From contig NZ_CP073588.1 of NCBI RefSeq assembly GCF_021560015.1, forward strand, positions 744,001 through 808,000: a stretch of 64,000 bases of DNA. The letters run 5' to 3'. This document shows, piece by piece, positions 19,228-28,367 of this stretch; position 1 is the first letter of the stretch; every line of letters begins with the position of its first letter. Under the pieces are notes generated by a model that was not told the DNA's origin, made no database searches, and was given only the letters and a program-made list of their open reading frames with translations. Made by a program: the position numbers and the translations under genes. This DNA comes from Shewanella vesiculosa. Lineage in GTDB: Bacteria; Pseudomonadota; Gammaproteobacteria; Enterobacterales; Shewanellaceae.

Positions 19228-19629
19228 TTATGGGTTGAACATTCCTTTTAATACTATGTCATCGTAAGCGACAAAGCCTAAAATATTACCAGATTCAATC
19301 ACTGGAGCTTTGTTTATATTGAAACGTTCAAATAAGCGTGCGGTATAGCGCACATCCATGTCTGCTGAAACAGCAAATACCGGTTTAATCATGATTTCAT
19401 AAATGTTGGTGCGCTCAGGTGATTTGTCTCTGGCTAAAACTTTTCGGGCAATATCACTCATTAATACCATGCCATATTCGTCATGTTCATTGCGCTTATT
19501 GACCACTAAAATGTTCACTTTTTTACTGACGGCAACTTCAATGGCTTCTGCTACCGTATGCATTCCATCGATCATAGCGTAATGGTTATTCATCACATCG
19601 CGATTGCGGGTCGGGATTGTGCTACTCAT
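19228..19629 (-). CDS. CBS-domain protein, last gene of the DUF1538/P-II operon
   Basis: A 133-residue protein made of a CBS pair: MHTVAEAIEVAVSKKVNILVVN then KPVFAVSADMDVRYTARLFERF and NKAPVIESGNILGFVAYDDIV. CBS pairs bind adenine nucleotides and often gate transporters or channels. Its ATG overlaps the stop of the P-II-like gene by four bases (ATGA), so translation should be coupled. Together with the P-II protein it is likely a nucleotide-sensing regulator of the two membrane proteins upstream. That role is inferred. Confidence 0.82.
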   Translation of the reverse strand: MSSTIPTRNRDVMNNHYAMIDGMHTVAEAIEVAVSKKVNILVVNKRNEHDEYGMVLMSDIARKVLARDKSPERTNIYEIMIKPVFAVSADMDVRYTARLFERFNINKAPVIESGNILGFVAYDDIVLKGMFNP

Positions 19630-19976
19630 ATTTGATCCTCAATGTCTTTACTTAGCTTTTCAACTTGATGCGCCACACCAACGGCGTCTTCAACATCAAT
19701 TTGAATCGCAATACCTTTACCAGAATTGGTGTCAAATTCACCTACTTTTGCAATAGTTTCTAGAATATGCCGACTCATGTGTTCTTCTACCAGCCATAAG
19801 ATCACATCCCGCTGCACATCTAAGGTCAGTCCCATAAAGGTTTTCTTTTTTTCTAATCCTTCACCTCGGGCATGATTAATTACCGTAGCGCCAGTTGCGC
19901 CAGCGATACGCGCTGCATCGAGTACCTTGTCGGTACAGTCATCATCGACAAAGGCGACAATTAATTTAAAGCGCAT
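19626..19976 (-). CDS. P-II-like nucleotide-binding protein
   Basis: A 116-residue protein with the ferredoxin-like P-II fold. MRFKLIVAFVDDDCTDKVLDAAR forms the first strand and helix, then GATGATVINHARGEG leads into the T-loop region, and a C-terminal IQIDVEDAVGVA follows. It lacks the classical GlnB T-loop tyrosine motif (RGXXXXY), so uridylylation-type control is unlikely. P-II relatives sense ATP/ADP and sometimes other ligands and bind partner transporters. GGAG precedes ATG 19976. It lies between a DUF1538 gene (three bases away) and the CBS gene (four-base overlap). Confidence 0.8.
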   Translation of the reverse strand: MRFKLIVAFVDDDCTDKVLDAARIAGATGATVINHARGEGLEKKKTFMGLTLDVQRDVILWLVEEHMSRHILETIAKVGEFDTNSGKGIAIQIDVEDAVGVAHQVEKLSKDIEDQI

Positions 19977-19979
19977 AGG

Positions 19980-20747
19980 TTACTCCTTAATGGCTTTTCG
20001 TTTTGATAAGTAATCAACCACTTGGGCATAGCCCATCACAGTGATCATCGGAAATAAGCTGGCAAAGGCGATTAAACCAAACCCATCAATCAATGGATTA
20101 CGCCCTTCAACATTAGTAGCAAGCCCAAGGCCTAATGCGGCGACAAGCGGAACAGTCACAGTAGAGGTTGTTACGCCTCCGGAGTCATAGGCTAATGGCA
20201 CAATCATTTTAGGGGCGTAAAATGTTTGGATCACCACTACCACGTAGCCGGCCATAATGTAGTAATGAATGGGGTCGCCAACCACAATGCGAAAACAGCC
20301 TAAAGTGATGCCGATAGCGACTCCAAGTGCCACTGACATTCGCAAACCTTGAATGCCTATGGTGCCACCGGACACTTGGTTAGCTTTAATGGCCACAGCA
20401 ATGAGTGAGGGTTCAGCAATTGTGGTACTAAAACCTATTGCAGCAGCAAATACATACACCCAAAAATAGTCTTGCCAAATGAACGGCGCATTATTACCGT
20501 CAGGATGTAAAAATGCGCTGGTGGTGAGTTGATTGGCCATGCTTTCACCAATAGGGAACAGCGCAAGTTGTAAGCCTACTAAGAAAAATGTTAGCCCAAT
20601 AATGACATACACAAAGCCGAGTAGTACTTTGCGCCATTGGCTAACGGGACGTTTTAGTACGCCTAATTGAAAGCCAAACAAAATCACCGCAATGGGGATC
20701 ACATCGCGAGCGGTCAGTAACAGAGTGGACATCAGTTCATTAAACAA
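19980..20747 (-). CDS. DUF1538 membrane protein, second subunit
   Basis: A 255-residue integral membrane protein with about six to seven helices, of the DUF1538 family. Signature segments shared with its upstream paralogue are [52 protein letters not shown] and the [18 protein letters not shown] block. It begins at TTG 20747 after GAAGG; an internal ATG at 20732 is a fallback. Paired DUF1538 proteins in Halomonas have, as I recall, been reported as a two-component Na+/H+ antiporter (UmpAB). The transport role here is inferred from that. Confidence 0.8.
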   Translation of the reverse strand: MFNELMSTLLLTARDVIPIAVILFGFQLGVLKRPVSQWRKVLLGFVYVIIGLTFFLVGLQLALFPIGESMANQLTTSAFLHPDGNNAPFIWQDYFWVYVFAAAIGFSTTIAEPSLIAVAIKANQVSGGTIGIQGLRMSVALGVAIGITLGCFRIVVGDPIHYYIMAGYVVVVIQTFYAPKMIVPLAYDSGGVTTSTVTVPLVAALGLGLATNVEGRNPLIDGFGLIAFASLFPMITVMGYAQVVDYLSKRKAIKE

Positions 20748-20777
20748 ATGTACGCCTTCTTCTTTTGATGATACTAC

Positions 20778-21515
20778 TTAATTTAAAAATACCATGCCGT
20801 ACAGCAATACAAAAATCATCGGACTAAGGCTGGCAAAAGCAATCAAACCAAAGCCATCAATCATCGGATTACGGCCTTTAATGACGCTGGCTAAGCCAAC
20901 GCCCAGTGCGGTGACTAACGGAACAGTAATGGTCGATGTGGTAACGCCGCCAGAGTCATAAGCAATACCTATGATATTAGCTGGAGCAAAGCTGGTAAGG
21001 ATCATCACCAATACGTAACCGCCAATAATAAGGTAATGAATTGGCCAACCTTTAAGGATACGGATCACCCCCAGTAAAATCGCGAGCCCAACCGAAACGG
21101 CAACAGTTAACCTTAATCCCATGGAATATGAGCTCATTGCTTGTTCATTGGATTCTATGGCGCCAGCGTCAGCGGCAACCTGTGCGGCTTCGTTTGCCAC
21201 GGCAGTCAGTGCTGGCTCTGCTAATGTGGTCCCAAAACCTAATGAGAAAGAGAAAATAATTAACCAAAATACACTGCCTTTTCGGGCCAGGGCTTCTGCA
21301 AGTGATTCGCCTATAGGAAATAAGCCCATTTCTAAACCAAAGACAAAAAAGGTCAAGCCTAATACAACAAACACTATCCCCACAAGAATAGAGCCAAGTT
21401 CTGCCGGTGCTTGATGAAGTACAAATAGTTCAAAAAAACTGACCACTAAGATAATCGGAATAAGATCTTTAAAACTGCTGAGCATGGCGTGGAGCAATTT
21501 CATGATGGCTGACAT
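20778..21515 (-). CDS. DUF1538 membrane protein, first subunit
   Basis: A 245-residue paralogue of the next gene, with the same pattern: [53 protein letters not shown] and [18 protein letters not shown]. About six or seven membrane helices are predicted by eye. AGGAG precedes the ATG at 21515. It is first in the four-gene operon and divergent from the TPR-TonB gene. The doubled, nearly palindromic AEP and DSGGVTTST motifs in both subunits suggest a heterodimer with a shared ion path; this is inference. Confidence 0.8.
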   Translation of the reverse strand: MSAIMKLLHAMLSSFKDLIPIILVVSFFELFVLHQAPAELGSILVGIVFVVLGLTFFVFGLEMGLFPIGESLAEALARKGSVFWLIIFSFSLGFGTTLAEPALTAVANEAAQVAADAGAIESNEQAMSSYSMGLRLTVAVSVGLAILLGVIRILKGWPIHYLIIGGYVLVMILTSFAPANIIGIAYDSGGVTTSTITVPLVTALGVGLASVIKGRNPMIDGFGLIAFASLSPMIFVLLYGMVFLN

Positions 21516-21767
21516 CTTGGCTCCTGTAGTTTTTGGTCATTATTATCATTGGTGCCGGTGTTATTATATGGGCCTATACCATCGCAGGTGGCGTCATTTA
21601 GTTTGCCAATTAAGAGAGATTAAACAACATATTGTTTACAAAATTTTTCATTAAGTTGACGTGAGTCATAAAAATGATCCAAACTGTTTAAGATATCGAT
21701 AATGGCTCACATTGTGTAAAGAATGACAAAGGGCCAAGGATAAAAAATAAAAAGGATTTAGACAGTA

Positions 21768-22874
21768 ATGAAAACACTTTTACGTATATCAATAGCCGCG
21801 GCGTTTGTGAGTCAGTTTGCTTATGCAGAACCTACCGATATAGATAGTTTTTCTCAAGCTTACCAGCAATACAATGTTTCTCTTGAAAGCCACAATAACC
21901 AAGATACGCTGAAATATGCGCAACAAGCCTATGAGTTAGGCCAAATCAAGTTTGGTCAAGATAGCTTTGATAGCGCTAAGTTAGCCATCAATTATGCAAA
22001 TGCGTTAATGGTTGAACCAAAGAACAACAATCAGGGCCGTGTTATTGAAGATGAAGCGACACTTAAGGCGCATCAATTATTTACATCTGCATTAGCCGTA
22101 TACCGTGAAAACGTGACGGATAATGGCATCGAGTTAATTGATCCTTTGGTTGGGTTAGCTGAATCGACAACAGATGATAAATACGCAAAAACGTTATTAT
22201 TTGAAGCAATTGAGATTGCTGATAAAGCTGACAATCAGTTGACGGTTGCCGAAGTGAAACTCATCGCGTTTCATCGCTTATCACGCACCGAGTATTATAC
22301 TCGTAAAGTGAGAGATTTTGCGTTTGATGCTTATGATATTTATAGCCGTAAATTACCAGAAGATGCCATAAAACGAGTTGATGCTACTTACCTAGCTGGT
22401 GCGTTATATGAAGCTATGGGTAAGCCAACTCAAGCTATCGACAATTTAGTTGAAGTTATCAAACAATATCAGGCATTGCCTTATAGTCATCCCTATGAGC
22501 TTCGTGCGCATGCCTTGTTAGTGAAACTGTATGAACAAAAAGGCCTTGGCGATAAAGCTACTGAGCATTGCGTTGCAATTGGTAAAATGACTCCATGGAA
22601 TGACCAACAAGAACAAACCCCGTTATTTAGAAAACCACCTAATTACCCTCAATCATATGCCCAAAGAAGAAAATCTGGTTGGGTGCAAGTTGAGTTTACG
22701 GTTGATGAAAATGGCTTTGTTAAATCGCCGGAGATTATTGACTCTAAAGGTGGTGTCCAGTTTGAAAAAGAATCGATAGAAGCACTTAGCCAGTGGCGTT
22801 ATGCACCTAAATTTGTTGATGGCAAGCCAACAGAAGCAAAGTCTACTGTCCAGCTTGAGTTCACTATAGGTTAA
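21768..22874 (+). CDS. Periplasmic TPR protein with C-terminal TonB domain
   Basis: A 368-residue exported protein. A signal peptide ends near AYA at residue 20. Helical TPR-like repeats fill about residues 25-270, with segments such as YAQQAYELGQIKFGQDSF and YLAGALYEAMGKPTQAI. A TonB C-terminal domain occupies about 285-368, recognisable from PNYPQSYAQRRKSGWVQVEF and the closing ALSQWRYAP. Unlike classical TonB it has no membrane anchor and no proline-rich spacer, so it is probably soluble in the periplasm. AAGGA precedes ATG 21768. It may assist TonB-dependent transport or envelope assembly; no exbBD genes are adjacent. Confidence 0.78.
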   Translation: MKTLLRISIAAAFVSQFAYAEPTDIDSFSQAYQQYNVSLESHNNQDTLKYAQQAYELGQIKFGQDSFDSAKLAINYANALMVEPKNNNQGRVIEDEATLKAHQLFTSALAVYRENVTDNGIELIDPLVGLAESTTDDKYAKTLLFEAIEIADKADNQLTVAEVKLIAFHRLSRTEYYTRKVRDFAFDAYDIYSRKLPEDAIKRVDATYLAGALYEAMGKPTQAIDNLVEVIKQYQALPYSHPYELRAHALLVKLYEQKGLGDKATEHCVAIGKMTPWNDQQEQTPLFRKPPNYPQSYAQRRKSGWVQVEFTVDENGFVKSPEIIDSKGGVQFEKESIEALSQWRYAPKFVDGKPTEAKSTVQLEFTIG

Positions 22875-22920
22875 TAGCTCAATCAGCTGGTTTTATACTA
22901 ATCCCATTAGATATGTTTAG

Positions 22921-23265
22921 TTAACTCAGCCAATACACGCTCAACATGGCAATGCACAAGACAACAAAGCTAGTTTCAATCAGAAACTGGCTTTTTTGTA
23001 GCTGTTTTTTGCCTTGCTTTAAAATAGTAACGAGTTGGTTTTGTTTATAAATACGGCACGAGACTAATTCTGTCTGTGGATCAACAATTAATTGGAATCG
23101 GCATTTTTTACCATTATTAAGCAGCACGTCATGCATACTTTGTAGGCCAAAGTTGAATTTTCGTGACACGACTTTGCCGTTAATAAATACCCGCTCTAGT
23201 CCACACCAATTACTTGCTTGTAGCTCAATATTGTCTTGATTGAGATGGTAAGTAAACTTAATCAT
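22921..23265 (-). CDS. Hypothetical protein with C-terminal membrane helix
   Basis: A 114-residue protein that I do not recognise. The N-terminal 85 residues look like a small beta-rich domain (alternating strands such as IELQASNWCG, RVFINGKVV and CRFQLIVD), followed by a basic linker and a single C-terminal helix (FLIETSFVVLCIAMLSVYWL) that should anchor it in the inner membrane as a tail-anchored protein. The start is the ATG at 23265 with AAGGA upstream; a longer frame to 23340 lacks a ribosome-binding site. It is convergent with the TPR-TonB gene. Confidence 0.65.
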   Translation of the reverse strand: MIKFTYHLNQDNIELQASNWCGLERVFINGKVVSRKFNFGLQSMHDVLLNNGKKCRFQLIVDPQTELVSCRIYKQNQLVTILKQGKKQLQKSQFLIETSFVVLCIAMLSVYWLS

Positions 23266-23637
23266 AATGCCGTCCTTATCACATGATACTCGCGAGCCCT
23301 GTGTACAATAAAAGCAGAGTAATGTGACATTTTCCAGCATATAAATATGAACAATTTACGAAATGTAGCTATCTAGTTGGCCAGCTTAATAATATTTATT
23401 TTTTACAGATTCGGTTGCAAAAATGGGTTTTATGTACACTCTAATATTAGCTATCTATGATGAATTAAGCGTGCCGGGAGTGGCACAATAAGCAATTAAG
23501 TTAGCGGGTAAAAAAGCGACGACAAGCATAATTCAAACAGCAGCATTACGAGTAGTGTATCTGGAGGGTTAATTAGATTTTGCTATGACGTTGATTGCTA
23601 ATATTAGCCATCGCTTCATCGAGATGGTCATCAGAAT

Positions 23638-24096
23638 TTATCGAACGCAAAAGGCATTTAATAGATCTTTCCAAGTAATAATACCGACAATGATGTTGTT
23701 TTCTAATACTGGTAAGCAGCCTATATCATTGTCTAGAATCATTTTAGTTGCTTGGTTAATATCGCAATGAGGGGCAATAGTGATCGGGTTGTGAGTCATG
23801 ACTTGATGAACCCTTTTTTGCAGGGTTTCTGTGTCTCGAATGAGCTCAGCTGCGGTACCAATATTAGGACTAAGCGCCCGCAAAAAGTCCCGATGAGACA
23901 AGATGCCACTCAATTTCTCGTTATCAACCACGAGCAAATGATGAAAGCTGACATTGTCAAAAATTTCTTTGGCAAGTACCAGCCGATCATCCATTTCTAT
24001 GGTAACCACTCGAGTTGTCATGATGTCCGAGACACTGATACGGTTAGTCGTGCTATCTGATAATGTCTCTGTCAGCATTTCGGTAGAAGTTGTCAT
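23638..24096 (-). CDS. CBS-domain pair protein
   Basis: A 152-residue cytoplasmic protein consisting of two CBS domains: SVSDIMTTRVVTIEMDDRL to GILSHRDFLRAL, then HQVMTHNPITIAPHCDINQ to GIITWKDLLNAF. Such stand-alone pairs bind AMP, ATP or SAM and act as energy sensors. GGAGAA precedes ATG 24096. It lies about 100 bases downstream of the OlsF-like acyltransferase on the same strand and may be co-transcribed. The partner it regulates is unknown. Confidence 0.82.
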   Translation of the reverse strand: MTTSTEMLTETLSDSTTNRISVSDIMTTRVVTIEMDDRLVLAKEIFDNVSFHHLLVVDNEKLSGILSHRDFLRALSPNIGTAAELIRDTETLQKRVHQVMTHNPITIAPHCDINQATKMILDNDIGCLPVLENNIIVGIITWKDLLNAFCVR

Positions 24097-24200
24097 AAGC
24101 GATTCTCCACATATTTATTCTTTTATATCAGATAAATATCAGTGTAACAATCATTTAACGGCCAATGACAGTTGCTTACTCAGGTTAGTGCGCTATTGGC

Positions 24201-25940
24201 TCACGATGCAATTTTGTTTTCGGGTAAATGCCCCGCTAAATATTTTTGATATTTAATCGGTTTTAATTGATGGATATCGACTAACACTAAACCATCGATA
24301 CAGTCACCAAACTCTGCATCAATACCAAAGTCTAAAAACTGAACGCCTTGGTTATCACACAGTTCACCATATTGCTTAAATAGTGTCGGTACTGATACAG
24401 CCATATTTGCAAGTGTCCGTTTGAGTATTTTAAAGTTTTCAGCATAGTCACTGCCATTAAATAGCTGGTGTAATTGATGCTGACGTTCGTCAGTGAATTG
24501 ATATGAATTAAATGAGCTGGCTAAAACATCTTGGGTAGCAAATTGATGTTTATAAAAAAACACCAACATTTCTTTGGCTTGTACGGGTAAATTGTCGCTT
24601 AATGATACTGGACCAAAGAGGAAACGATACTGGGGATTGTTAATTAAAAATGCCCCAATACCTTGCCATAAATATTCTAAGCTACGACGCCCCCAATATT
24701 TAGGTTGCACAAAACTGCGTCCTAGCTCGAGTCCTTGGTCAAAATAGGGAGCAAACGCATCGTGGTATTCAAATAATGACTGACTATAGAGGCTGTTTTT
24801 ACCAATGGTTTCATGTAGCATTTTGGCACTGGCAAAACGGTAAGAGCCAACAATCTCTAACTCATCCTTGTCCCATAACACTAAATGATAATAATGATTA
24901 TCATATTTGTCGGTATCACGTCGCTTACCTGTACCTTCGCCCACCGCTCTAAATGCAATTTCACGAAGCCTGCCAATCTCACGCATAATCGCACTGCTTT
25001 GACTATGCTTGTATAAATAGATTTGTTTGTTGTCTTGGGTCTGCCCCAGTAATTCACATTGTTGTAGCGCTTGTTGAAGCTCACTGCGTTTTTCTGGATG
25101 GGCAATGGCATTCTGAGTTATAAATAATGGGCTGCGATTTTTACCAATGCGGTATAAATGATTTTTAAGCAGTTTTACTTTGGTTTTAAGGGGGAAGTCT
25201 TGGCTGCCGACCACTTCCTTGGCAATTAATTGCCCAATTCTCACCGGCATCACATGGTCCATCTGCTTAAACATTTCTTTAACCAGCAGCAAGGTGGCTA
25301 ATGGTTTGTAGATCATTGATGCACCATAAAATGTGGCTGAGTTTTTAGCATCAACAAATATAGGTAAAAGCGGTGCATTACACGCGCGGGCCATTTTCAA
25401 AAAACCACTGTGCCAATGTAAGTCTGTTACGCCTGTAGGGCGCAAGCGTGATACTTCACCTGAGGGGAAAATTAATACCGCACCTTCGTTGTTAAGGTGA
25501 TGATGGATTTCATTTAAATGTTGTTTCGGCGTGCCGCCAGTCATATTGCGTACTGGCAATAAAATTGAATGCAGTGGCTTAATGGCCATGAGTAATTCAT
25601 TGGCAACGACTTTTATGTCTGGTCTAACTTGGCTAATTAATTTGATTAACGCTAATGCGTCTAACGAACCAATAGGGTGATTAGCATAGATCACCACACG
25701 ACCTTCGATAGGAATATTTTCAATTTCGTTATTAGGCACACTGTAACTGAAATTTAAACATGCAAGAATTTGTTCAACAAAATCGACGCCGGATAAATGC
25801 GCGTGTTCATTGGCCATGTCGTTACACTGCTTTTCATGCAGTAAATAGCGCAACATTGCTCTTGTTGGCACGGCTAACCAAGGCTTGTTATGCACATTGG
25901 GCAGGTTTTTTTCTACTACATTATCGACAGAAAATATCAT
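24201..25940 (-). CDS. Bifunctional acyltransferase, OlsF-like (candidate ornithine-lipid synthase)
   Basis: A 579-residue fusion. The N-terminal half is a PlsC/LPLAT acyltransferase with the HX4D-type motif NHPIGSLDAL near residue 91 and FPSGEVSRLRP near 155. The C-terminal half (about 300-500) is a GNAT-like N-acyltransferase with RAVGEGTGKRRDTDKYD and ELGRSFVQPKYWGRRSL. This domain pair is the architecture of OlsF, which makes ornithine lipids by acylating ornithine and then the lyso-lipid; note the O-acyltransferase half comes first, as in OlsF. It could instead serve another amino-acid lipid. It lies 13 bases downstream of the LpxH-like gene and has a ribosome-binding site AAGGC. Confidence 0.7.
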   Translation of the reverse strand: MIFSVDNVVEKNLPNVHNKPWLAVPTRAMLRYLLHEKQCNDMANEHAHLSGVDFVEQILACLNFSYSVPNNEIENIPIEGRVVIYANHPIGSLDALALIKLISQVRPDIKVVANELLMAIKPLHSILLPVRNMTGGTPKQHLNEIHHHLNNEGAVLIFPSGEVSRLRPTGVTDLHWHSGFLKMARACNAPLLPIFVDAKNSATFYGASMIYKPLATLLLVKEMFKQMDHVMPVRIGQLIAKEVVGSQDFPLKTKVKLLKNHLYRIGKNRSPLFITQNAIAHPEKRSELQQALQQCELLGQTQDNKQIYLYKHSQSSAIMREIGRLREIAFRAVGEGTGKRRDTDKYDNHYYHLVLWDKDELEIVGSYRFASAKMLHETIGKNSLYSQSLFEYHDAFAPYFDQGLELGRSFVQPKYWGRRSLEYLWQGIGAFLINNPQYRFLFGPVSLSDNLPVQAKEMLVFFYKHQFATQDVLASSFNSYQFTDERQHQLHQLFNGSDYAENFKILKRTLANMAVSVPTLFKQYGELCDNQGVQFLDFGIDAEFGDCIDGLVLVDIHQLKPIKYQKYLAGHLPENKIAS

Positions 25941-25953
25941 ATTTTAGCCTTAT

Positions 25954-26856
25954 TTATGCAACGTGTTGGGGCTGAGGCGTAATGATTAACTCGGTTTGTG
26001 AAGCGCCGAAATAAATCGTGTTGACAACTTTTGCTTGTAACGTTTGTTCATCCCACTTGAGCAACTTCACGTTACCCGTCAGGGTTTCAGCAATTAAGGT
26101 GCAATTTTCGACCCAGTCGCCATCATTGGCATAGGTGATAGTGCGATTATTGATAGTGTGCTGTGATAACTCTGGTTGATGGATATGACCACAGATAACC
26201 ATGTCGACCTGTTGTTTAGCACAATAGCGAAGTACTGCATCTCGATACTGATTAATGGCTTGTTGGGCTTTATTGACCCGCAGCTTTATATAGCTGGCTA
26301 ATGACCAATACGGGTATCCTAAGCGGCTTCTAACACTGTGTAATTGGCGGTTTGACCAAAGTAAAACGTCATATAAATGGTCACCTAATTTAGCGTAGAT
26401 CCGGCTGACACAAACTTGGGCGTCAAATTGATCACCATGAAGAATTAAAAAGCGTTTGCCATTAATGGACTGATGGACATACTGTTTGGCGAGGGTAATA
26501 CCTCTAAAGTGACTGTCTGCGTAGCTTTTAAACGCTTCATCGTGATTACCGGGGATATAGATAACTTGAGTGCCATTACTGGCCAGTTCGAGGATTTTCT
26601 GGATGACGTTGTTATGACTTTCTGGCCAAAAGACCCGTTTTTTTAATGCCCAAATATCAATAATATCGCCCACCAGATACAAATATTGGCACTGGCTATG
26701 ATTTAGAAAATGTAATAAAAATTCTGCTTTGCAATCTATGCTGCCTAAATGCACATCAGAAATCCACAGTGCATGAAAATGCTGGATTTCCCCAGACGTA
26801 GTTAAATGAGATAACGGTTGGCGTTGCTGGTTACTCTTATTGCTGTGGGAGTTCAT
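25954..26856 (-). CDS. LpxH-like metallophosphoesterase (UDP-2,3-diacylglucosamine diphosphatase family)
   Basis: A 300-residue calcineurin-like phosphatase. Metal-ligand motifs occur in order: SDVHLGS (residue 34), VGDIIDIW, PGNHDEAF, LHGDQFD and CGHIHQPE near residue 205. The GDIIDIW and HGDQFD forms are typical of LpxH2-like enzymes that cleave UDP-diacylglucosamine or related lipid pyrophosphates at the cytoplasmic membrane. It is upstream of and probably co-transcribed with the OlsF-like acyltransferase, suggesting a membrane-lipid role. It is longer than LpxH itself (about 240), so the true substrate may differ. GAAGG precedes ATG 26856. Confidence 0.78.
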   Translation of the reverse strand: MNSHSNKSNQQRQPLSHLTTSGEIQHFHALWISDVHLGSIDCKAEFLLHFLNHSQCQYLYLVGDIIDIWALKKRVFWPESHNNVIQKILELASNGTQVIYIPGNHDEAFKSYADSHFRGITLAKQYVHQSINGKRFLILHGDQFDAQVCVSRIYAKLGDHLYDVLLWSNRQLHSVRSRLGYPYWSLASYIKLRVNKAQQAINQYRDAVLRYCAKQQVDMVICGHIHQPELSQHTINNRTITYANDGDWVENCTLIAETLTGNVKLLKWDEQTLQAKVVNTIYFGASQTELIITPQPQHVA

Positions 26857-26975
26857 CTGCCTTCACCCCTAATACACAGATTGCGTCAGTGTTAACTTAG
26901 AGTAGGGCAGTTATTTGACGCTAAGGTGAACGATTTGTTGCAACTTGATTAAGCTTGCTACTTAAGTTGGATCAT

Positions 26976-27004
26976 AAAAAAAGGAAATGCCTAAGCATTT
27001 CCTT
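26976..27004 (-). terminator. Rho-independent terminator of leucine dehydrogenase
   Basis: AAGGAAATGC pairs with GCATTTCCTT around CTAA; on the minus strand the stem is followed by a T-run (the A-run at 26976-26982). It is 50 bases past the ldh stop. Confidence 0.85.
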
Positions 27005-27053
27005 GTACATCAGAGTAAAAATCACTCTTAATCAAGCATATTAATGATTGATA

Positions 27054-28085
27054 TTAACGAGCCGCGTCGATAATCGCTTTAGCCATTTCATCTGCAACTG
27101 AGCCTGTGGTGCGATCTTCAGCATCAGCACGCTCAAAAATGGTCAGTAGCGTATTGTAAATCTGTTCTACTTTGGCGGTTGACGCTATAGCATCATAGTT
27201 TTTCTCGAACGACACATTGATAATACCGCCAGCGTTTATCACATAATCTGGCGCATACAAAATACCCATTTGCTTGAGTTTTTCACCATGGCGAACTTCA
27301 GCTAACTGGTTGTTGGCACAACCAGCAACTATGGTGGCTTTGAGTAATGGTAAGGTCGTATCGTTAAGTGTTGCACCTAATGCGCATGGCGCATATACAT
27401 CAACATCTTGGGTATAGATATCTTGCGGTGCGACAAGAGTTGCACCAAATTCGCTAGCAACACGGTCAAGTGAAGCTTGATGAATGTCGGTTACAATCAG
27501 CTCAGCGCCTGCTTCGTGTAAATGCTTACACAAGTAGTAACCCACGTGACCGACTCCTTGCACTGACACTTTAATGCCTTGTAGGCTGTCGATACCTCGT
27601 TGATGTTTTATCGCAGCTTTAATACCAAGGTAAGTGCCTAAGGCGGTCAGAGGTGATGGATCACCTGATTTACCTTCCAGACCTGCTACGAATTCAGTTT
27701 CACGATTGGCTATCATCATGTCTGACGTTGAAACACCAACATCTTCAGCTGAGTAGTATTTTCCGCCTAAACTGTTCACAAAGCGTCCGAATGCAAGAAA
27801 TAACGCTTCGCGGTCGGTGGTTTTCGGATCGGCAATAATAACCGCTTTACCACCACCCATAGTAAGACCGGCCAATGCATTCTTATAAGTCATACCGCGA
27901 GAAAGGCGTAATACGTCTGTTAAAGCTTCATCATCCGATTGATAATTCCACATACGACAACCACCTACCGCTGGTCCGAGGTTAGTGTTGTGTACAGCAA
28001 TGATGGCTTTTAAACCACTTTGCTTATCATGACAAAAGACCACCTGTTCGTGTTCATCGAACGAAACATGATTAAAAACTGCCAC
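27054..28085 (-). CDS. ldh: Leucine dehydrogenase
   Basis: A 343-residue Glu/Leu/Phe/Val dehydrogenase that oxidatively deaminates leucine and other branched-chain amino acids with NAD. The catalytic glycine-rich lysine region is GLTMGGGKAVII near residue 75, with VGGCRMWNY before it. The NAD-binding GVGHVGYYLCKHL lies near residue 180. CALGATLN, CANNQL and YAPDYVINAGGIINV follow in the expected order. The start is GTG 28085, seven bases after GGAG; an upstream ATG is out of frame. A 20-bp palindrome sits about 180 bases upstream. Confidence 0.9.
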   Translation of the reverse strand: MAVFNHVSFDEHEQVVFCHDKQSGLKAIIAVHNTNLGPAVGGCRMWNYQSDDEALTDVLRLSRGMTYKNALAGLTMGGGKAVIIADPKTTDREALFLAFGRFVNSLGGKYYSAEDVGVSTSDMMIANRETEFVAGLEGKSGDPSPLTALGTYLGIKAAIKHQRGIDSLQGIKVSVQGVGHVGYYLCKHLHEAGAELIVTDIHQASLDRVASEFGATLVAPQDIYTQDVDVYAPCALGATLNDTTLPLLKATIVAGCANNQLAEVRHGEKLKQMGILYAPDYVINAGGIINVSFEKNYDAIASTAKVEQIYNTLLTIFERADAEDRTTGSVADEMAKAIIDAAR

Positions 28086-28260
28086 GTGACATCTCCGTTT
28101 ACTAGCTTGTTAAAGTAAAGTTTTGGCACCTGACGCAATTGAGTACATAAGGTGCTAACGACTGCTTGTTATATTTATTGCAGCAAGATAGCATTTAGAG
28201 ATACTCTCAACAAAGCATGATTTAGTTATTTTTGTGATTAGTGTGGCAATTTAGCTTGCC

Positions 28261-28280
28261 ACTTTACGTAAACGTAAAGT
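28261..28280. promoter_or_regulatory. 20-bp palindrome, candidate LiuR-type operator
   Basis: ACTTTACGT and ACGTAAAGT form a perfect palindrome around AA, in the divergent region between ldh and the DUF4826-like gene. MerR-family LiuR, a regulator of branched-chain amino acid breakdown in Shewanella, is thought to use ACGT-containing palindromes of this kind (from memory). The link to leucine dehydrogenase makes it plausible. The assignment is inferred. Confidence 0.45.
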
Positions 28281-28367
28281 ATTTTGTGTTACGTAATTGT
28301 TTTTTGATTAAATCGCAGGTAAGTTTTTTGTTCTAATCTGCATTATAACAATAAGATAGGAAGTATT

